From positions 1 through 64,000 of the forward strand of contig JAYKXN010000197.1 of assembly GCA_037962975.1 (NCBI GenBank): a DNA stretch of 64,000 bases, read 5' to 3'. The position numbers and the translations under genes are program-made. The DNA is from Clitoria ternatea (Eukaryota > Streptophyta > Magnoliopsida > Fabales > Fabaceae). The notes under the pieces are model-generated. The model was not told the DNA's origin, made no database searches, and worked only from the letters and a program-made list of their open reading frames with translations. Numbering within the stretch: the first letter of the stretch is position 1; each line of letters begins with the position of its first letter. Below, piece after piece: positions 39,175 to 54,082 of this stretch.

Positions 39175-42100
39175 GTGCGTGCGTACGTGCGTCCATGCAT
39201 GCATATGCTTTTATGAAGTCTTTGTGAGTTTTTTAGTCGTTTTATAACGTGAATATTATTATTTTTACAAATAGCATTCTAAAATGGATCTTTGATATCA
39301 ATTATATGTTATTATTTTTATAAATATTATTCTTAATTAGATTCTCTCACTTTTGCTATCAATTATCAATAGAAGATCATTAATTCCGTTTTCCATTTAT
39401 TGATAGTAAAGATCGATCATAAAAGAATCTGACAAAAATAATTAGCAAATTATATATATTTTAATAATTATATTCTTTTATTTCTTAAGGTTTATTTATT
39501 AAGAAAATCGCGTAAGGGATCACAACAAGTCTTATTTGATGCATTTAATTTAAAATATATTTATTATAATAAAAATATAAATAATATATTTTATTTTTCT
39601 TAGTTTTTTATGTATTTTCTCTTATCCCTTTTGTGAGACGTGTTTTAGAATTTTTCTTGTTAATTTTATATGACTTTTTTCAATTTACAATGTGCATTGA
39701 TTATTTTTTTCAACACATACCCTTATTAATTAGTCTTAATACTATTTATATCAGTGCAATATGAAATAATCATTGATCTTTCTTCCTTACTATTTAATGT
39801 AATTTTAAAAGTATACCAAGAATAATTGACAAGTTTAATATTTTTACCAAAAATGACTAAATTTCTTAATAAACATAAAATAACATAATATGTTGATAGA
39901 AAAAGAGGTAGTGGCGAGACTTCTTTTCTTTTTAAAAGTTCTATACAATATTTATAAATACTTTTTATGTTGTTTTAGATTCCACACAATAATAGTACAT
40001 AATAATTTTCATACGTGCGTACGTTCGTCCATGCATGCGTGTGCTTTTATGAAGTCTTTGTGAGTTTTTTAGTCGTCTTATAACGTGAATATTATTATTT
40101 TTACAAATAGCATTCTTAAATGGATCTTTGATATCAATTATATGTTATTATTTTTATAAATATTATTCTTAATTAGATTCTCTCACTTTTGCTATCAATT
40201 ATCAATAGAAGATCATTAATTCCGTTTTCCATTTATTGATAGTAAAGATCGATCATAAAAGAATCTGACAAAAATAATTAGCAAATTATATATACTTTAA
40301 TAATTATATTCTTTTTTTTCTTAAGGTTTATTTATTAAGTAAATCGCGTAATGGATCACAACAAGTCTTATTTGATGTATTTAATTTAAAATATATTTAT
40401 TTTAATAAAAAATATACAGAATATATTTTATTTTTCTTATTTTTTATGTATTTTCTCTTATCCCTTTTGTGAGACGTGTTTTAGAATTTTTCTTGTTAAT
40501 TTTATATGACTTCTTTCAATTTACAATGTGCATTGATTATTTTTTACAACACATACTCTTATTAATTAAGCTTGATACTATTTGTATTAGTGGAATATGA
40601 AATAATCATTGATCTTTCTTCCTTATTATTCATTGTAATTTTAAAAGTATACCAAGAATAATTGACAAGTTTAATATGTTAACCTAAAATAACTAAATTT
40701 CTTAATAAACATAAAATAACATAATATGTTGATAGAAAAAGAAGTAGTGGCGAGACTTCTATTCTTTTTAAAAGTTCTATACAATATTTATAAATACTTT
40801 TAATGTTGATCGGGTTCCATACAATAATAGTACATAATAATTTTCGTGCGTGCGTACGTGCGTCCATGCATGCATATGCTTTTATGAAGTCTTTGTGAGT
40901 TTTTTAGTCACTTTATAACGTAAATATTATTATTTTTAGAAATAGCATTCTTAAATGGAACTTTGATATCAATTATATGTTATTATTTTAATAAATATTA
41001 TTCTTAATTAGATTCTCTCACTTTTGCTATCAATTATCAATAGAAGATCATTAATTCTGTTTTCCATTTATTGATAGTAAAGATCGATAATAAAAGAATC
41101 TGACAAAAATAATCAGCAAATTATATATATTTTAATAATTATATTCTTTTATTTTTTAAGGTTTATTTATTAAGAAAATCGCGTAAGGGATCACAACAAG
41201 TCTTATTTGATGCATTTAATTTAAAATATATTTATTATAATAAAAATATAAATAATATATTTTATTTTTCTTAGTTTTTTTTATGTATTTTCTCTTATCC
41301 CTTTTGTGAGACGTGTTTTAGAATTTTTCTTGTTAATTTTATATGACTTCTTTCAATTTACAATGTGCATTGATTATTTTTTACAACACATACTCTTATT
41401 AATTAAGCTTGATACTATTTGTATTAGTGGAATATGAAATAATCATTGATCTTTCTTCCTTATTATTCATTGTAATTTTAAAAGTATACCAAGAATAATT
41501 GAGAAGTTTAATATGTTAACCTAAAATAACTAAATTTCTTAATAAACATAAAATAACATAATATGTTGATAGAAAAAGAAGTAGTGGCGAGACTTCTATT
41601 CTTTTTAAAAGTTCTATATAATATTTATAAATACTTTTAATGTTGATCGGGTTCCATACAATAATAGTACATAATAATTTACGTGCGTGCGTACGTGCGT
41701 CCATGCATGCATATGCTTTTATGAAGTCTTTGTTAGTTTTTTAGTCATTTTATAACGTAAATATTATTATTTTTAGAAATAGCATTCTTAAATGGATCTT
41801 TGATATCAATTATATGTTATTATTTTTATAAATATTATTCTGAATTAGATTCTCTCACTTTTGCTATCAATTATCAATAGAAGATCATTAAATCTGTTTT
41901 CCATTTATTGATAGTAAAGATCGATAATAAAAGAATCTGACAAAAATAATCAGCAAATTATATATATTTTAATAATTATATTCTTTTATTTTTTAAGGTT
42001 TATTTATTAAGAAAATCGCGTAAGGGATCACAACAAGTCTTATTTGATGCATTTAATTTAAAATATATTTATTATAATAAAAATATAAATAATATATTTT

Positions 42101-44192
42101 ATTTTTCTTAGTTTTTTTTATGTATTTTCTCTTATCCCTTTTGTGAGACGTGTTTTAGAATTTTTCTTGTTAATTTTATATGACTTTTTTCAATTTACAA
42201 TGTGCATTGATTATTTTTTTCAACACATACCCTTATTAATTAGTCTTAATACTATTTATATCAGTGCAATATGAAATAATCATTGATCTTTCTTCCTTAC
42301 TATTCAATGTAAATTTAAAAGTATACCAAGAATAATTGACAAGTTTAATATGTTTACCAAAAATGACTAAATTTCTTAATAAACATAAAATAACATAATA
42401 TGTTGATAGAAAAAGAGGTAGTGGCGAGACTTCTTTTCTTTTTAAAAGTTCTATACAATATTTATAAATACTTTTAATGTTGTTTTAGATTCCACACAAT
42501 AATAGTACATAATAATTTTCGTGCGTACATACATGCGTCCATGCATGCGTGTGCTTTTATGAAGTCTTTGTGAGTTTTTTAGTCGTTTTATAACGTGAAT
42601 ATTATTATTTTTTCAAATAGCATTCTTAAATGGATCTTTGATATCAATTATATGTTATTATTTTTATAAATATTATTCTTAATTAGATTCTCTCACTTTT
42701 GCTATCAATTATCAATAGAAGATCATTAACTCCGTTTTCCATTTATTGATAGTAAAGATCGATCATAAAAGAATCTGAAAAAAATAATTAGCAAATTATA
42801 TATACTTTAATAATTATATTCTTTTATTTCTTAAGGTTTATTTATTAAGTAAATCGCGTAAGGGATCACAACAAGTCTTATTTGATGCATTTAATTTAAA
42901 ATATATTTATTATAATAAAAATATAAATAATATATTTTATTTTTCTTAGTTTTTTATGTATTTTCTCTTATCCCTTTTGTGAGACGCGTTTTAGAATTTT
43001 TCTTGTTAATTTTATATGACTTTTTTCAATTTACAATGTGCATTGATTATTTTTTTCAACACATACCCTTATTAATTAGTCTTAATACTATTTATATCAG
43101 TGCAATATGAAATAATCATTGATCTTTCTTCCTTACTATTCAATGTAATTTTAAAAGTATACCAAGAATAATTGACAAGTTTAATATGTTTACCAAAAAT
43201 GACTAAATTTCTTAACAAACATAAAATAACATAATATGTTGATAGAAAAAGAGGTAGTGGCGAGACTTCTTTTCTTTTTAAAAGTTCTATACAATATTTA
43301 TAAATACTTTTAATATTGTTTTAGATTCCACACAATAATAGTACATAATAATTTTCGTGCGTACATACATGCGTCCATGCATGCGTGTGCTTTTATGAAG
43401 TCTTTGTGAGTTTTTTAGTCGTTTTATAACGTGAATATTATTATTTTTACAAATAGCATTCTAAAATGGATCTTTGATATCAATTATATGTTATTATTTT
43501 TATAAATATTATTCTTAATTAGATTCTCTCACTTTTGCTATCAATTATCAATAGAAGATCATTAATTCCGTTTTCCATTTATTGATAGTAAAGATCGATC
43601 ATAAAAGAATCTGACAAAAATAATTAGCAAATTATATATACTTTAATAATTATATTCTTTTATTTCTTAAGGTTTATTTATTAAGTAAATCGCGTAAGGG
43701 ATCACAACAAGTCTTATTTGATGCATTTAATTTAAAATATATTTATTATAATAAAAATATAAATAATATATTTTATTTTTCTTAGTTTTTTATGTATTTT
43801 CTCTTATCCCTTTTGTGAGACGTGTTTTAGAATTTTTCTTGTTAATTTTATATGACTTTTTTCAATTTACAATGTGCATTGATTATTTTTTTCAACACAT
43901 ACCCTTATTAATTAGTCTTAATACTATTTATATCAGTGCAATATGAAATAATCATTGATCTTTCTTCCTTACTATTCAATGTAATTTTAAAAGTATACCA
44001 AGAATAATTGACAAGTTTAATATGTTTACCAAAAATGACTAAATTTCTTAACAAACATAAAATAACATAATATGTTGATAGAAAAAGAGGTAGTGGCGAG
44101 ACTTCTTTTCTTTTTAAAAGTTCTATACAATATTTATAAATACTTTTAATGTTGTTTTAGATTCCACACAATAATAGTACATAATAATTTTC
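39175..44192 (+). repeat. B higher-order repeat, copy 4 (six units, 5018 bp)
   Basis: Units b to f' again. Private changes are few: CTATTTAATGT near 39791, TATATAATATTTAT near 41616, CTGAATTAG near 41841, and GAGACGCG near 42984. The length is within one base of copy 1. Confidence 0.8.
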
Positions 44193-46701
44193 GTGCGTAC
44201 ATACGTGCGTCCATGCATGCGTGTGCTTTTATGAAGTCTTTGTGAGTTTTTTAGTCGTTTTATAACGTGAATATTATTATTTTTACAAATAGCATTCTAA
44301 AATGGATCTTTGATATCAATTATATGTTATTATTTTTATAAATATTATTCTTAATTAGATTCTCTCACTTTTGCTATCAATTATCAATAGAAGATCATTA
44401 ATTCTGTTTTCCATTTATTGATAGTAAAGATCGATCATAAAAGAATCTGACAAAAATAATTAGCAAATTATATATACTTTAATAATTATATTCATTTATT
44501 TCTTAAGGTTTATTTATTAAGAAAATCACGTAAGGGATCACAACAAGTCTTATTTGATGCATTTAATTTAAAATATATTTATTATAATAAAAATATAAAT
44601 AATATATTTTATTTTTCTTAGTTTTTTATGTATTTTCTCTTATCCCTTTTGTGAGACGTGTTTTAGAATTTTTCTTGTTAATTTTATATGACTTTTTTCA
44701 ATTTACAATGTGCATTGATTATTTTTTTCAACACATACCCTTATTAATTAGTCTTAATACTATTTATATCAGTGCAATATGAAATAATCATTGATCTTTC
44801 TTCCTTACTATTCAATGTAATTTTAAAAGTATACCAAGAATAATTGACAAGTTTAATATGTTTACCAAAAATGACTAAATTTCTTAACAAACATAAAATA
44901 ACATAATATGTTGATAGAAAAAGAGGTAGTGGCGAGACTTCTTTTCTTTTTAAAAGTTCTATACAATATTTATAAATACTTTTAATGTTGTTTTAGATTC
45001 CACACAATAATAGTACATAATAATTTTCGTGCGTACGTACGTGCGTCCATGCATACGTGTGCTTTTATGAAGTCTTTGTGAGTTTTTTAGTCGTTTTATA
45101 ACGTGAATATTATTATTTTTACAAATAGAATTCTTAAATGGATCTTTGATATCAATTATATGTTATTATTTTTATAAATATTATTCTTAATTAGATTCTC
45201 TCACTTTTGCTATCAATTATCAATAGAAGATCATTAATTCCGTTTTCCATTTATTGATAGTAAAGATCGATCATAAAAGAATCTGACAAAAATAATTAGC
45301 AAATTATATATACTTTAATAATTATATTCATTTATTTCTTAAGGTTTATTTATTAAGAAAATCACGTAAGGGATCACAACAAGTCTTATTTGATGCATTT
45401 AATTTAAAATATATTTATTATAATAAAAATATAAATAATATATTTTATTTTTCTTAGTTTTTTATGTATTTTCTCTTATCCCTTTTGTGAGACGTGTTTT
45501 AGAATTTTTCTTGTTAATTTTATATGACTTTTTTCAATTTACAATGTGCATTGATTATTTTTTTCAACACATACCCTTATTAATTAGTCTTAATACTATT
45601 TATATCAGTGCAATATGAAATAATCATTGATCTTTCTTCCTTACTATTCAATGTAATTTTAAAAGTATACCAAGAATAATTGACAAGTTTAATATTTTTA
45701 CCAAAAATGACTAAATTTCTTAATAAACATAAAATAACATAATATGTTGATAGAAAAAGAGGTAGTGGCGAGACTTCTTTTCTTTTTAAAAGTTCTATAC
45801 AATATTTATAAATACTTTTTATGTTGTTTTAGATTCCACACAATAATAGTACATAATAATTTTCGTGCGTGCGTACGTGCGTCCATGCATGCGTGTGCTT
45901 TTATGAAGTCTTTGTGAGTTTTTTAGTCATTTTATAACGTGAATATTATTATTTTTACAAATAGCATTCTTAAATGGATCTTTGATATCAATTATATGTT
46001 ATTATTTTTATAAATATTATTCTTAATTAGATTCTCTCACTTTTGCTATCAATTATCAATAGAAGATCATTAATTTCGTCTACCATTTATTGTTAGTAAA
46101 GATCGATAATAAAAGAATCTGACAAAAATAATTAGCAAATTATATATATTTTAAAAACTATATTCCTTTATTTCTTAAGGTTTATTTATTAAGAAAATCA
46201 CGTAAGGGATCACAACAAGTCTTTATTTGATGTATTTAATTTAAAATATATTTATTTTAATAAAAAATATACAGAATATATTTTATTTTTCTTAGTTTTT
46301 TATGTATTTTCTCGTATCCCTTTTGTGAGACGTGTTTTAGAATTTTTTTTGTTAATTTTATATGACTTCTTTCAATTTACAATGTGCATTGATTATTTTT
46401 TACAACACATACTCTTATTAATTAAGCTTGATACTATTTGTATTAGTGGAATATGAAATAATCATTGATCTTTCTTCCTTATTATTCATTGTAATTTTAA
46501 AAGTATACCAAGAATAATTGACAAGTTTAATATGTTAACCTAAAATAACTAAATTTCTTAATAAACATAAAATAACATAATATGTTGATAGAAAAAGAAG
46601 TAGTGGCGAGACTTCTATTCTTTTTAAAAGTTCTATACAATATTTATAAATACTTTTAATGTTGATCGGGTTCCATACAATAATAGTACATAATAATTTT
46701 C
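44193..46701 (+). repeat. B three-unit block h-i-j, first copy
   Basis: h carries GCGTACATACGTGCG and ATTCATTTATTTC. i carries CATGCATACGTGTGC and AATAGAATTC. j carries AATTTCGTCTACCATTTATTG, TGATGTATTTAATT and ATATACAGAAT. The same order recurs nine units downstream. Confidence 0.7.
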
Positions 46702-49700
46702 GTGCGTGCGTACGTGCGTCCATGCATGCATATGTTATTATGAAGTTTTGTGAGTTTTTAGTCATTTTATAACGTAAATATTATTATTTTTAGAAATAAC
46801 ATTCTTAAATGGATCTTTGATATCAATTATATGTTATTATTTTTATAAATATTATACTTAATTAGATTCTCTCACTTTTGCTATCAATTATCAATAGAAG
46901 ATCATTAATTCTATTTTCCATTTATTGATAGTAAAGATCGATAATAGAAGAATCTGACAAAAATAATCAGCAAATTATATATATTTTAATAATTATATTC
47001 TTTTATTTTTTAAGGTTTATTTATTAAGAAAATCGCGTAAGAGATCACAACAAGTCTTATTTGATGCATTTAATTTAAAATATATCTATTATAATAAAAA
47101 TATAAATAATATATTTTATTTTTCTTAGTTTTTTATGTATTTTCTCTTATCCCTTTTGTGAGACGTGTTTTAGAAATTTTCTTGTTAATTTTATATGACT
47201 TTTTTCAATTTACAATGTGCATTGATTATTTTTTTCAACACATACCCTTATTAATTAGTCTTAATACTATTTATATCAGTGCAATATGAAATAATCATTG
47301 ATCTTTCTTCCTTACTATTCAATGTAATTTTAAAAGTATACCAAGAATAATTGACAAGTTTAATATGTTTACCAAAAATGACTAAATTTCTTAATAAACA
47401 TAAAATAACATAATATGTTGATAGAAAAAGAGGTAGTGGCGAGACTTCTTTTCTTTTTAAAAGTTCTATACAATATTTATAAATACTTTTAATGTTGTTT
47501 TAGATTCCACACAATAATAGTACATAATAATTTTCGTGCGTACATACGTGCGTCCATGCATGCGTGTGCTTTTATGAAGTCTTTGTGAGTTTTTTAGTCG
47601 TTTTATAACGTGAATATTATTATTTTTACAAATAGCATTCTAAAATGGATCTTTGATATCCATTATATGTTATTATTTTTATAAATATTATTCTTAATTA
47701 GATTCTCTCACTTTTGCTATCAATTATCAATAGAAGATCATTAATTCTGTTTTCCATTTATTGATAGTAAAGATCGATCATAAAAGAATCTGACAAAAAT
47801 AATTAGCAAATTATATATTCTTTAATAATTATATTCTTTTATTTCTTAAGGTTTATTTATTAAGAAAATCGCGTAAGGGATCACAACAAGTCTTATTTGA
47901 TGCATTTAATTTAAAATATATTTATTATAATAAAAATATAAATAATATATTTTATTTTTCTTAGTTTTTTATGTATTTTCTCTTATCCCTTTTGTGAGAC
48001 GTGTTTTAGAATTTTTCTTGTTAATTTTATATGACTTTTTTCAATTTACAATGTGCATTGATTATTTTTTTCAACACATACCCTTATTAATTAGTCTTAA
48101 TACTATTTATATCAGTGCAATATGAAATAATCATTGATCTTTCTTCCTTACTATTCAATGTAATTTTAAAAGTATACCAAGAATAATTGACAAGTTTAAT
48201 ATGTTTACCAAAAATGACTAAATTTCTTAATAAACATAAAATAACATAATATGTTGATAGAAAAAGAGGTAGTGGCGAGACTTCTTTTCTTTTTAAAAGT
48301 TCTATACAATATTTATAAATACTTTTAATGTTGGTTTAGATTCCACACAATAATAGTACATAATAATTTTCGTGCGTACATACGTTCGTCCATGCATGCG
48401 TGTGCTTTTATGAAGTCTTTGTGAGTTTTTTAGTCGTTTTATAACGTGAATATTATTATTTTTACAAATAGCATTCTAAAATGGATCTTTGATATCAATT
48501 ATATGTTATTATTTTTATAAATATTATTCTTAATTAGATTCTCTCACTTTTGCTATCAATTATCAATAGAAGATCATTAATTCCGTTTTCCATTTATTGA
48601 TAGTAAAGATCGATCATAAAAGAATCTGACAAAAATAATTAGCAAATTATATATACTTTAATAATTATATTCATTTATTTCTTAAGGTTTATTTATTAAG
48701 AAAATCACGTAAGGGATCACAACAAGTCTTATTTGATGCATTTAATTTAAAATATATTTATTATAATAAAAATATAAATAATATATTTTATTTTTCTTAG
48801 TTTTTTATGTATTTTCTCTTATCCCTTTTGTGAGACGTGTTTTAGAATTTTTCTTGTTAATTTTATATGACTTTTTTCAATTTACAATGTGCATTGATTA
48901 TTTTTTTCAACACATACCCTTATTAATTAGTCTTAATACTATTTATATCAGTGCAATATGAAATAATCACTGATCTTTCTTCCTTACTATTCAATGTAAT
49001 TTTAAAAGTATACCAAGAATAATTGACAAGTTTAATATTTTTACCAAAAATGACTAAATTTCTTAATAAACATAAAATAACATAATATGTTGATAGAAAA
49101 AGAGGTAGTGGCGAGACTTCTTTTCTTTTTAAAAGTTCTATACAATATTTATAAATACTTTTTATGTTGTTTTAGATTCCACACAATAATAGTACATAAT
49201 AATTTTCGTGCGTGCGTACGTGCGTCCATGCATGCGTGTGCTTTTATGAAGTCTTTGTGAGTTTTTTAGTCATTTTATAACGTAAATATTATTATTTTTA
49301 CAAATAGCATTCTTAAATGGATCTTTGATATCAATTATATGTTATTATTTTTATAAATATTATTCTTAATTAGATTCTCTCACTTTTGCTATCAATTATC
49401 AATAGAAGATCATTAATTTCGTCTACCATTTATTGTTAGTAAAGATCGATAATAAAAGAATCTGACAAAAATAATTAGCAAATTATATATATTTTAAAAA
49501 CTATATTCCTTTATTTCTTAAGGTTTATTTATTAAGAAAATCACGTAAGGGATCACAACAAGTCTTATTTGATGTATTTAATTTAAAATATATTTATTTT
49601 AATAAAGAATATACAGAATATATTTTATTTTTCTTAGTTTTTTATGTATTTTCTCGTATCCCTTTTGTGAGACGTGTTTTAGAATTTTTCTTGTTAATTT

Positions 49701-51716
49701 TATATGACTTTTTTCAATTTACAATGTGCATTGATTATTTTTTTCAACACATACCCTTATTAATTAGTCTTAATACTATTTATATCAGTGCAATATGAAA
49801 TAATCATTGATCTTTCTTCCTTACTATTCAATGTAATTTTAAAAGTATACCAAGAATAATTGACAAGTTTAATATGTTTACCAAAAATGACTAAATTTCT
49901 TAATAAACATAAAATAACATAATATGTTGATAGAAAAAGAGGTAGTGGCGAGACTTCTTTTCTTTTTAAAAGTTCTATACAATATTTATAAATACTTTTA
50001 ATGTTGGTTTAGATTCCACACAATAATAGTACATAATAATTTTCGTGCGTACATACGTTCGTCCATGCATGCGTGTGCTTTTATGAAGTCTTTGTGAGTT
50101 TTTTAGTCATTTTATAACGTGAATATTATTATTTTTACAAATAGCATTCTAAAATGGATCTTTGATATCAATTATATGTTATTATTTTTATAAATATTAT
50201 TCTTAATTAGATTCTCTCACTTTTGCTATCAATTATCAATAGAAGATCATTAATTCCGTTTTCCATTTATTGATAGTAAAGATCGATCATAAAAGAATCT
50301 GACAAAAATAATTAGCAAATTATATATACTTTAATAATTATATTCTTTTATTTCTTAAGGTTTATTTATTAAGTAAATCGCGTAAGGGATCACAACAAGT
50401 CTTATTTGATGCATTTAATTTAAAATATATTTATTATAATAAAAATATAAATAATATATTTTATTTTTCTTAGTTTTTTATGTATTTTCTCTTATCCCTT
50501 TTGTGAGACATGTTTTAGAATTTTTCTTGTTAATTTTATATGACTTTTTTCAATTTACAATGTGCATTGATTATTTTTTTCAACACATACCCTTATTAAT
50601 TAGTCTTAATACTATTTATATCAGTACAATATGAAATAATCATTAATCTTTCTTCCTTACTATTCAATGTAATTTTAAAAGTATACCAAGAATAATTGAC
50701 AAGTTTAATATGTTTACCAAAAATGACTAAATTTCTTAATAAACATAAAATAACATAATATGTTGATAGAAAAAGAGGTAGTGGCGAGACTTCTTTTCTT
50801 TTTAAAAGTTCTATACAATATTTATAAATACTTTTAATGTTGTTTTAGATTCCACACAATAATAGTACATAATAATTTTCGTGCGTACGTACGTGCGTCC
50901 ATGCATGCGTGTGCTTTTATGAAGTCTTTGTGAGTTTTTTAGTCGTTTTATAACGTGAATATTATTATTTTTAGAAATAGCATTCTTGAATGGATCTTTG
51001 ATATCAATTATATGTTATTATTTTTATAAATATTATTCTTAATTAGATTCTCTCACTTTTGCTATCAATTATCAATAGAAGATCATTAATTCCGTTTTCC
51101 ATTTATTGATAGTAAAGATCGATCATAAAAGAATCTGACAAAAATAATTAGCAAATTATATATACTTTAATAATTATATTCTTTTATTTCTTAAGGTTTA
51201 TTTATTAAGTAAATCGCGTAAGGGATCACAACAAGTCTTATTTGATGCATTTAATTTAAAATATATTTATTATAATAAAAATATAAATAATATATTTTAT
51301 TTTTCTTAGTTTTTTATGTATTTTCTCTTATCCCTTTTGTGAGACGTGTTTTAGAATTTTTCTTGTTAATTTTATATGACTTTTTTCAATTTACAATGTG
51401 CATTGATTATTTTTTTCAACACATACCCTTATTAATTAGTCTTAATACTATTTATATCAGTGCAATATGAAATAATCATTGATCTTTCTTCCTTACTATT
51501 CAATGTAATTTTAAAAGTATACCAAGAATAATTGACAAGTTTAATATGTTTACCAAAAATGACTAAATTTCTTAACAAACATAAAATAACATAATATGTT
51601 GATAGAAAAAGAGGTAGTGGCGAGACTTCTTTTCTTTTTAAAAGTTCTATACAATATTTATAAATACTTTTAATGTTGTTTTAGATTCCACACAATAATA
51701 GTACATAATAATTTTC
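46702..51716 (+). repeat. B units between the two h-i-j blocks (about six units)
   Basis: The unit at about 46.70 kb resembles type d/e (GCATATG, AATCAGC) with small deletions in GAAGTTTTGTGAGTTTTTAG. Units near 47.54 and 48.37 kb are h-like. The unit at 49.2 kb is j-like (CTACCATTTATTG, TCTCGTATCCC, AAAGAATATACAG). Units at 50.05 and 50.88 kb are f/h-like. No insertion or gene is seen. Confidence 0.7.
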
Positions 51717-54082
51717 GTGCGTACATACGTGCGTCCATGCATGCGTGTGCTTTTATGAAGTCTTTGTGAGTTTTTTAGTCGTTTTATAACGTGAATATTA
51801 TTATTTTTACAAATAGCATTCTAAAATGGATCTTTGATATCAATTATATGTTATTATTTTTATAAATATTATTCTTAATTAGATTCTCTCACTTTTGCTA
51901 TCAATTATCAATAGAAGATCATTAATTCCGTTTTCCATTTATTGATAGTAAAGATCGATCATAAAAGAATCTGACAAAAATAATTAGCAAATTATATATA
52001 CTTTAATAATTATATTCATTTATTTCTTAAGGTTTATTTATTAAGAAAATCACGTAAGGGATCACAACAAGTCTTATTTGATGCATTTAATTTAAAATAT
52101 ATTTATTATAATAAAAATATAAATAATATATTTTATTTTTCTTAGTTTTTTATGTATTTTCTCTTATCCCTTTTGTGAGACGTGTTTTAGAATTTTTCTT
52201 GTTAATTTTATATGACTTTTTTCAATTTACAATGTGCATTGATTATTTTTTTCAACACATACCCTTATTAATTAGTCTTAATACTATTTATATCAGTGCA
52301 ATATGAAATAATCATTGATCTTTCTTCCTTACTATTCAATGTAATTTTAAAAGTATACCAAAAATAATTGACAAGTTTAATATGTTTACCAAAAATGACT
52401 AAATTTCTTAACAAACATAAAATAACATAATATATTGATAGAAAAAGAGGTAGTGGCGAGACTTCTTTTCTTTTTAAAAGTTCTATACAATATTTATAAA
52501 TACTTTTAATGTTGTTTTAGATTCCACACAATAATAGTACATAATAATTTTCGTGCGTACGTACGTGCGTCCATGCATACGTGTGCTTTTATGAAGTCTT
52601 TGTGAGTTTTTTAGTCGTTTTATAACGTGAATATTATTATTTTTACAAATAGAATTCTTAAATGGATCTTTGATATCAATTATATGTTATTATTTTTATA
52701 AATATTATTCTTAATTAGATTCTCTCACTTTTGCTATCAATTATCAATAGAAGATCATTAATTCCGTTTTCCATTTATTGATAGTAAAGATCGATCATAA
52801 AAGAATCTGACAAAAATAATTAGCAAATTATATATACTTTAATAATTATATTCATTTATTTCTTAAGGTTTATTTATTAAGAAAATCACGTAAGGGATCA
52901 CAACAAGTCTTATTTGATGCATTTAATTTAAAATATATTTATTATAATAAAAATATAAATAATATATTTTATTTTTCTTAGTTTTTTATGTATTTTCTCT
53001 TATCCCTTTTGTGAGACGTGTTTTAGAATTTTTCTTGTTAATTTTATATGACTTTTTTCAATTTACAATGTGCATTGATTATTTTTTTCAACACATACCC
53101 TTATTAATTAGTCTTAATACTATTTATATCAGTGCAATATGAAATAATCATTGATCTTTCTTCCTTACTATTCAATGTAATTTTAAAAGTATACCAAGAA
53201 TAATTGACAAGTTTAATATTTTTACCAAAAATGACTAAATTTCTTAATAAACATAAAATAACATAATATGTTGATAGAAAAAGAGGTAGTGGCGAGACTT
53301 CTTTTCTTTTTAAAAGTTCTATACAATATTTATAAATACTTTTAATGTTGTTTTAGATTCCACACAATAATAGTACATAATAATTTTCATGCGTGCGTAC
53401 GTGCGTCCATGCATGCGTGTGCTTTTATGAAGTCTTTGTGAGTTTTTTAGTCGTTTTATAACGTGAATATTATTATTTTTAGATAGCATTCTTAAATGGA
53501 TCTTTGATATCAATTATATGTTATTATTTTTATAAATATTATTCTTAATTAGATTCTCTCACTTTTGTTATCAATTATCAATAGAAGATCATTAATTTCG
53601 TCTACCATTTATTGTTAGTAAAGATCGATAATAAAAGAATCTGACAAAAATAATTAGCAAATTATATATATTTTAAAAACTATATTCCTTTATTTCTTAA
53701 GGTTTATTTATTAAGAAAATCACGTAAGGGATCACAACAAGTCTTATTTGATGTATTTAATTTAAAATATATTTATTTTAATAAAAAATATACAGAATAT
53801 ATTTTATTTTTCTTAGTTTTTTATGTATTTTCTCTTATCCCTTTTGTGAGACGTGTTTTAGAATTTTTCTTGTTAATTTTATATGACTTCTTTCAATTTA
53901 CAATGTGCATTGATTATATTTTACAACACATACTCTTATTAATTAAGCTTGATACTATTTGTATTAGTGGAATATGAAATAATCATTGATCTTTCTTCCT
54001 TATTATTCATTGTAATTTTAAAAGTATACCAAGAATAATTGACAAGTTTAATATGTTAACCTAAAATAACTAAATTTCTTAA
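51717..54082 (+). repeat. B three-unit block h-i-j, second copy
   Basis: The same three unit types as at 44.2-46.7 kb. The i tracts at 45029 and 52553 are 7524 bp apart, exactly nine 836-bp units. The last unit (j) passes into B1 sequence near 54083. Confidence 0.7.

Noticed and set aside
24851..46765. Identical 62-codon frames (M-D-A-R-T-H-A-R) as a multigene family
   Set aside because: Their identity follows the recent higher-order duplication of non-coding DNA. The frame is a shifted version of the longer satellite frame.
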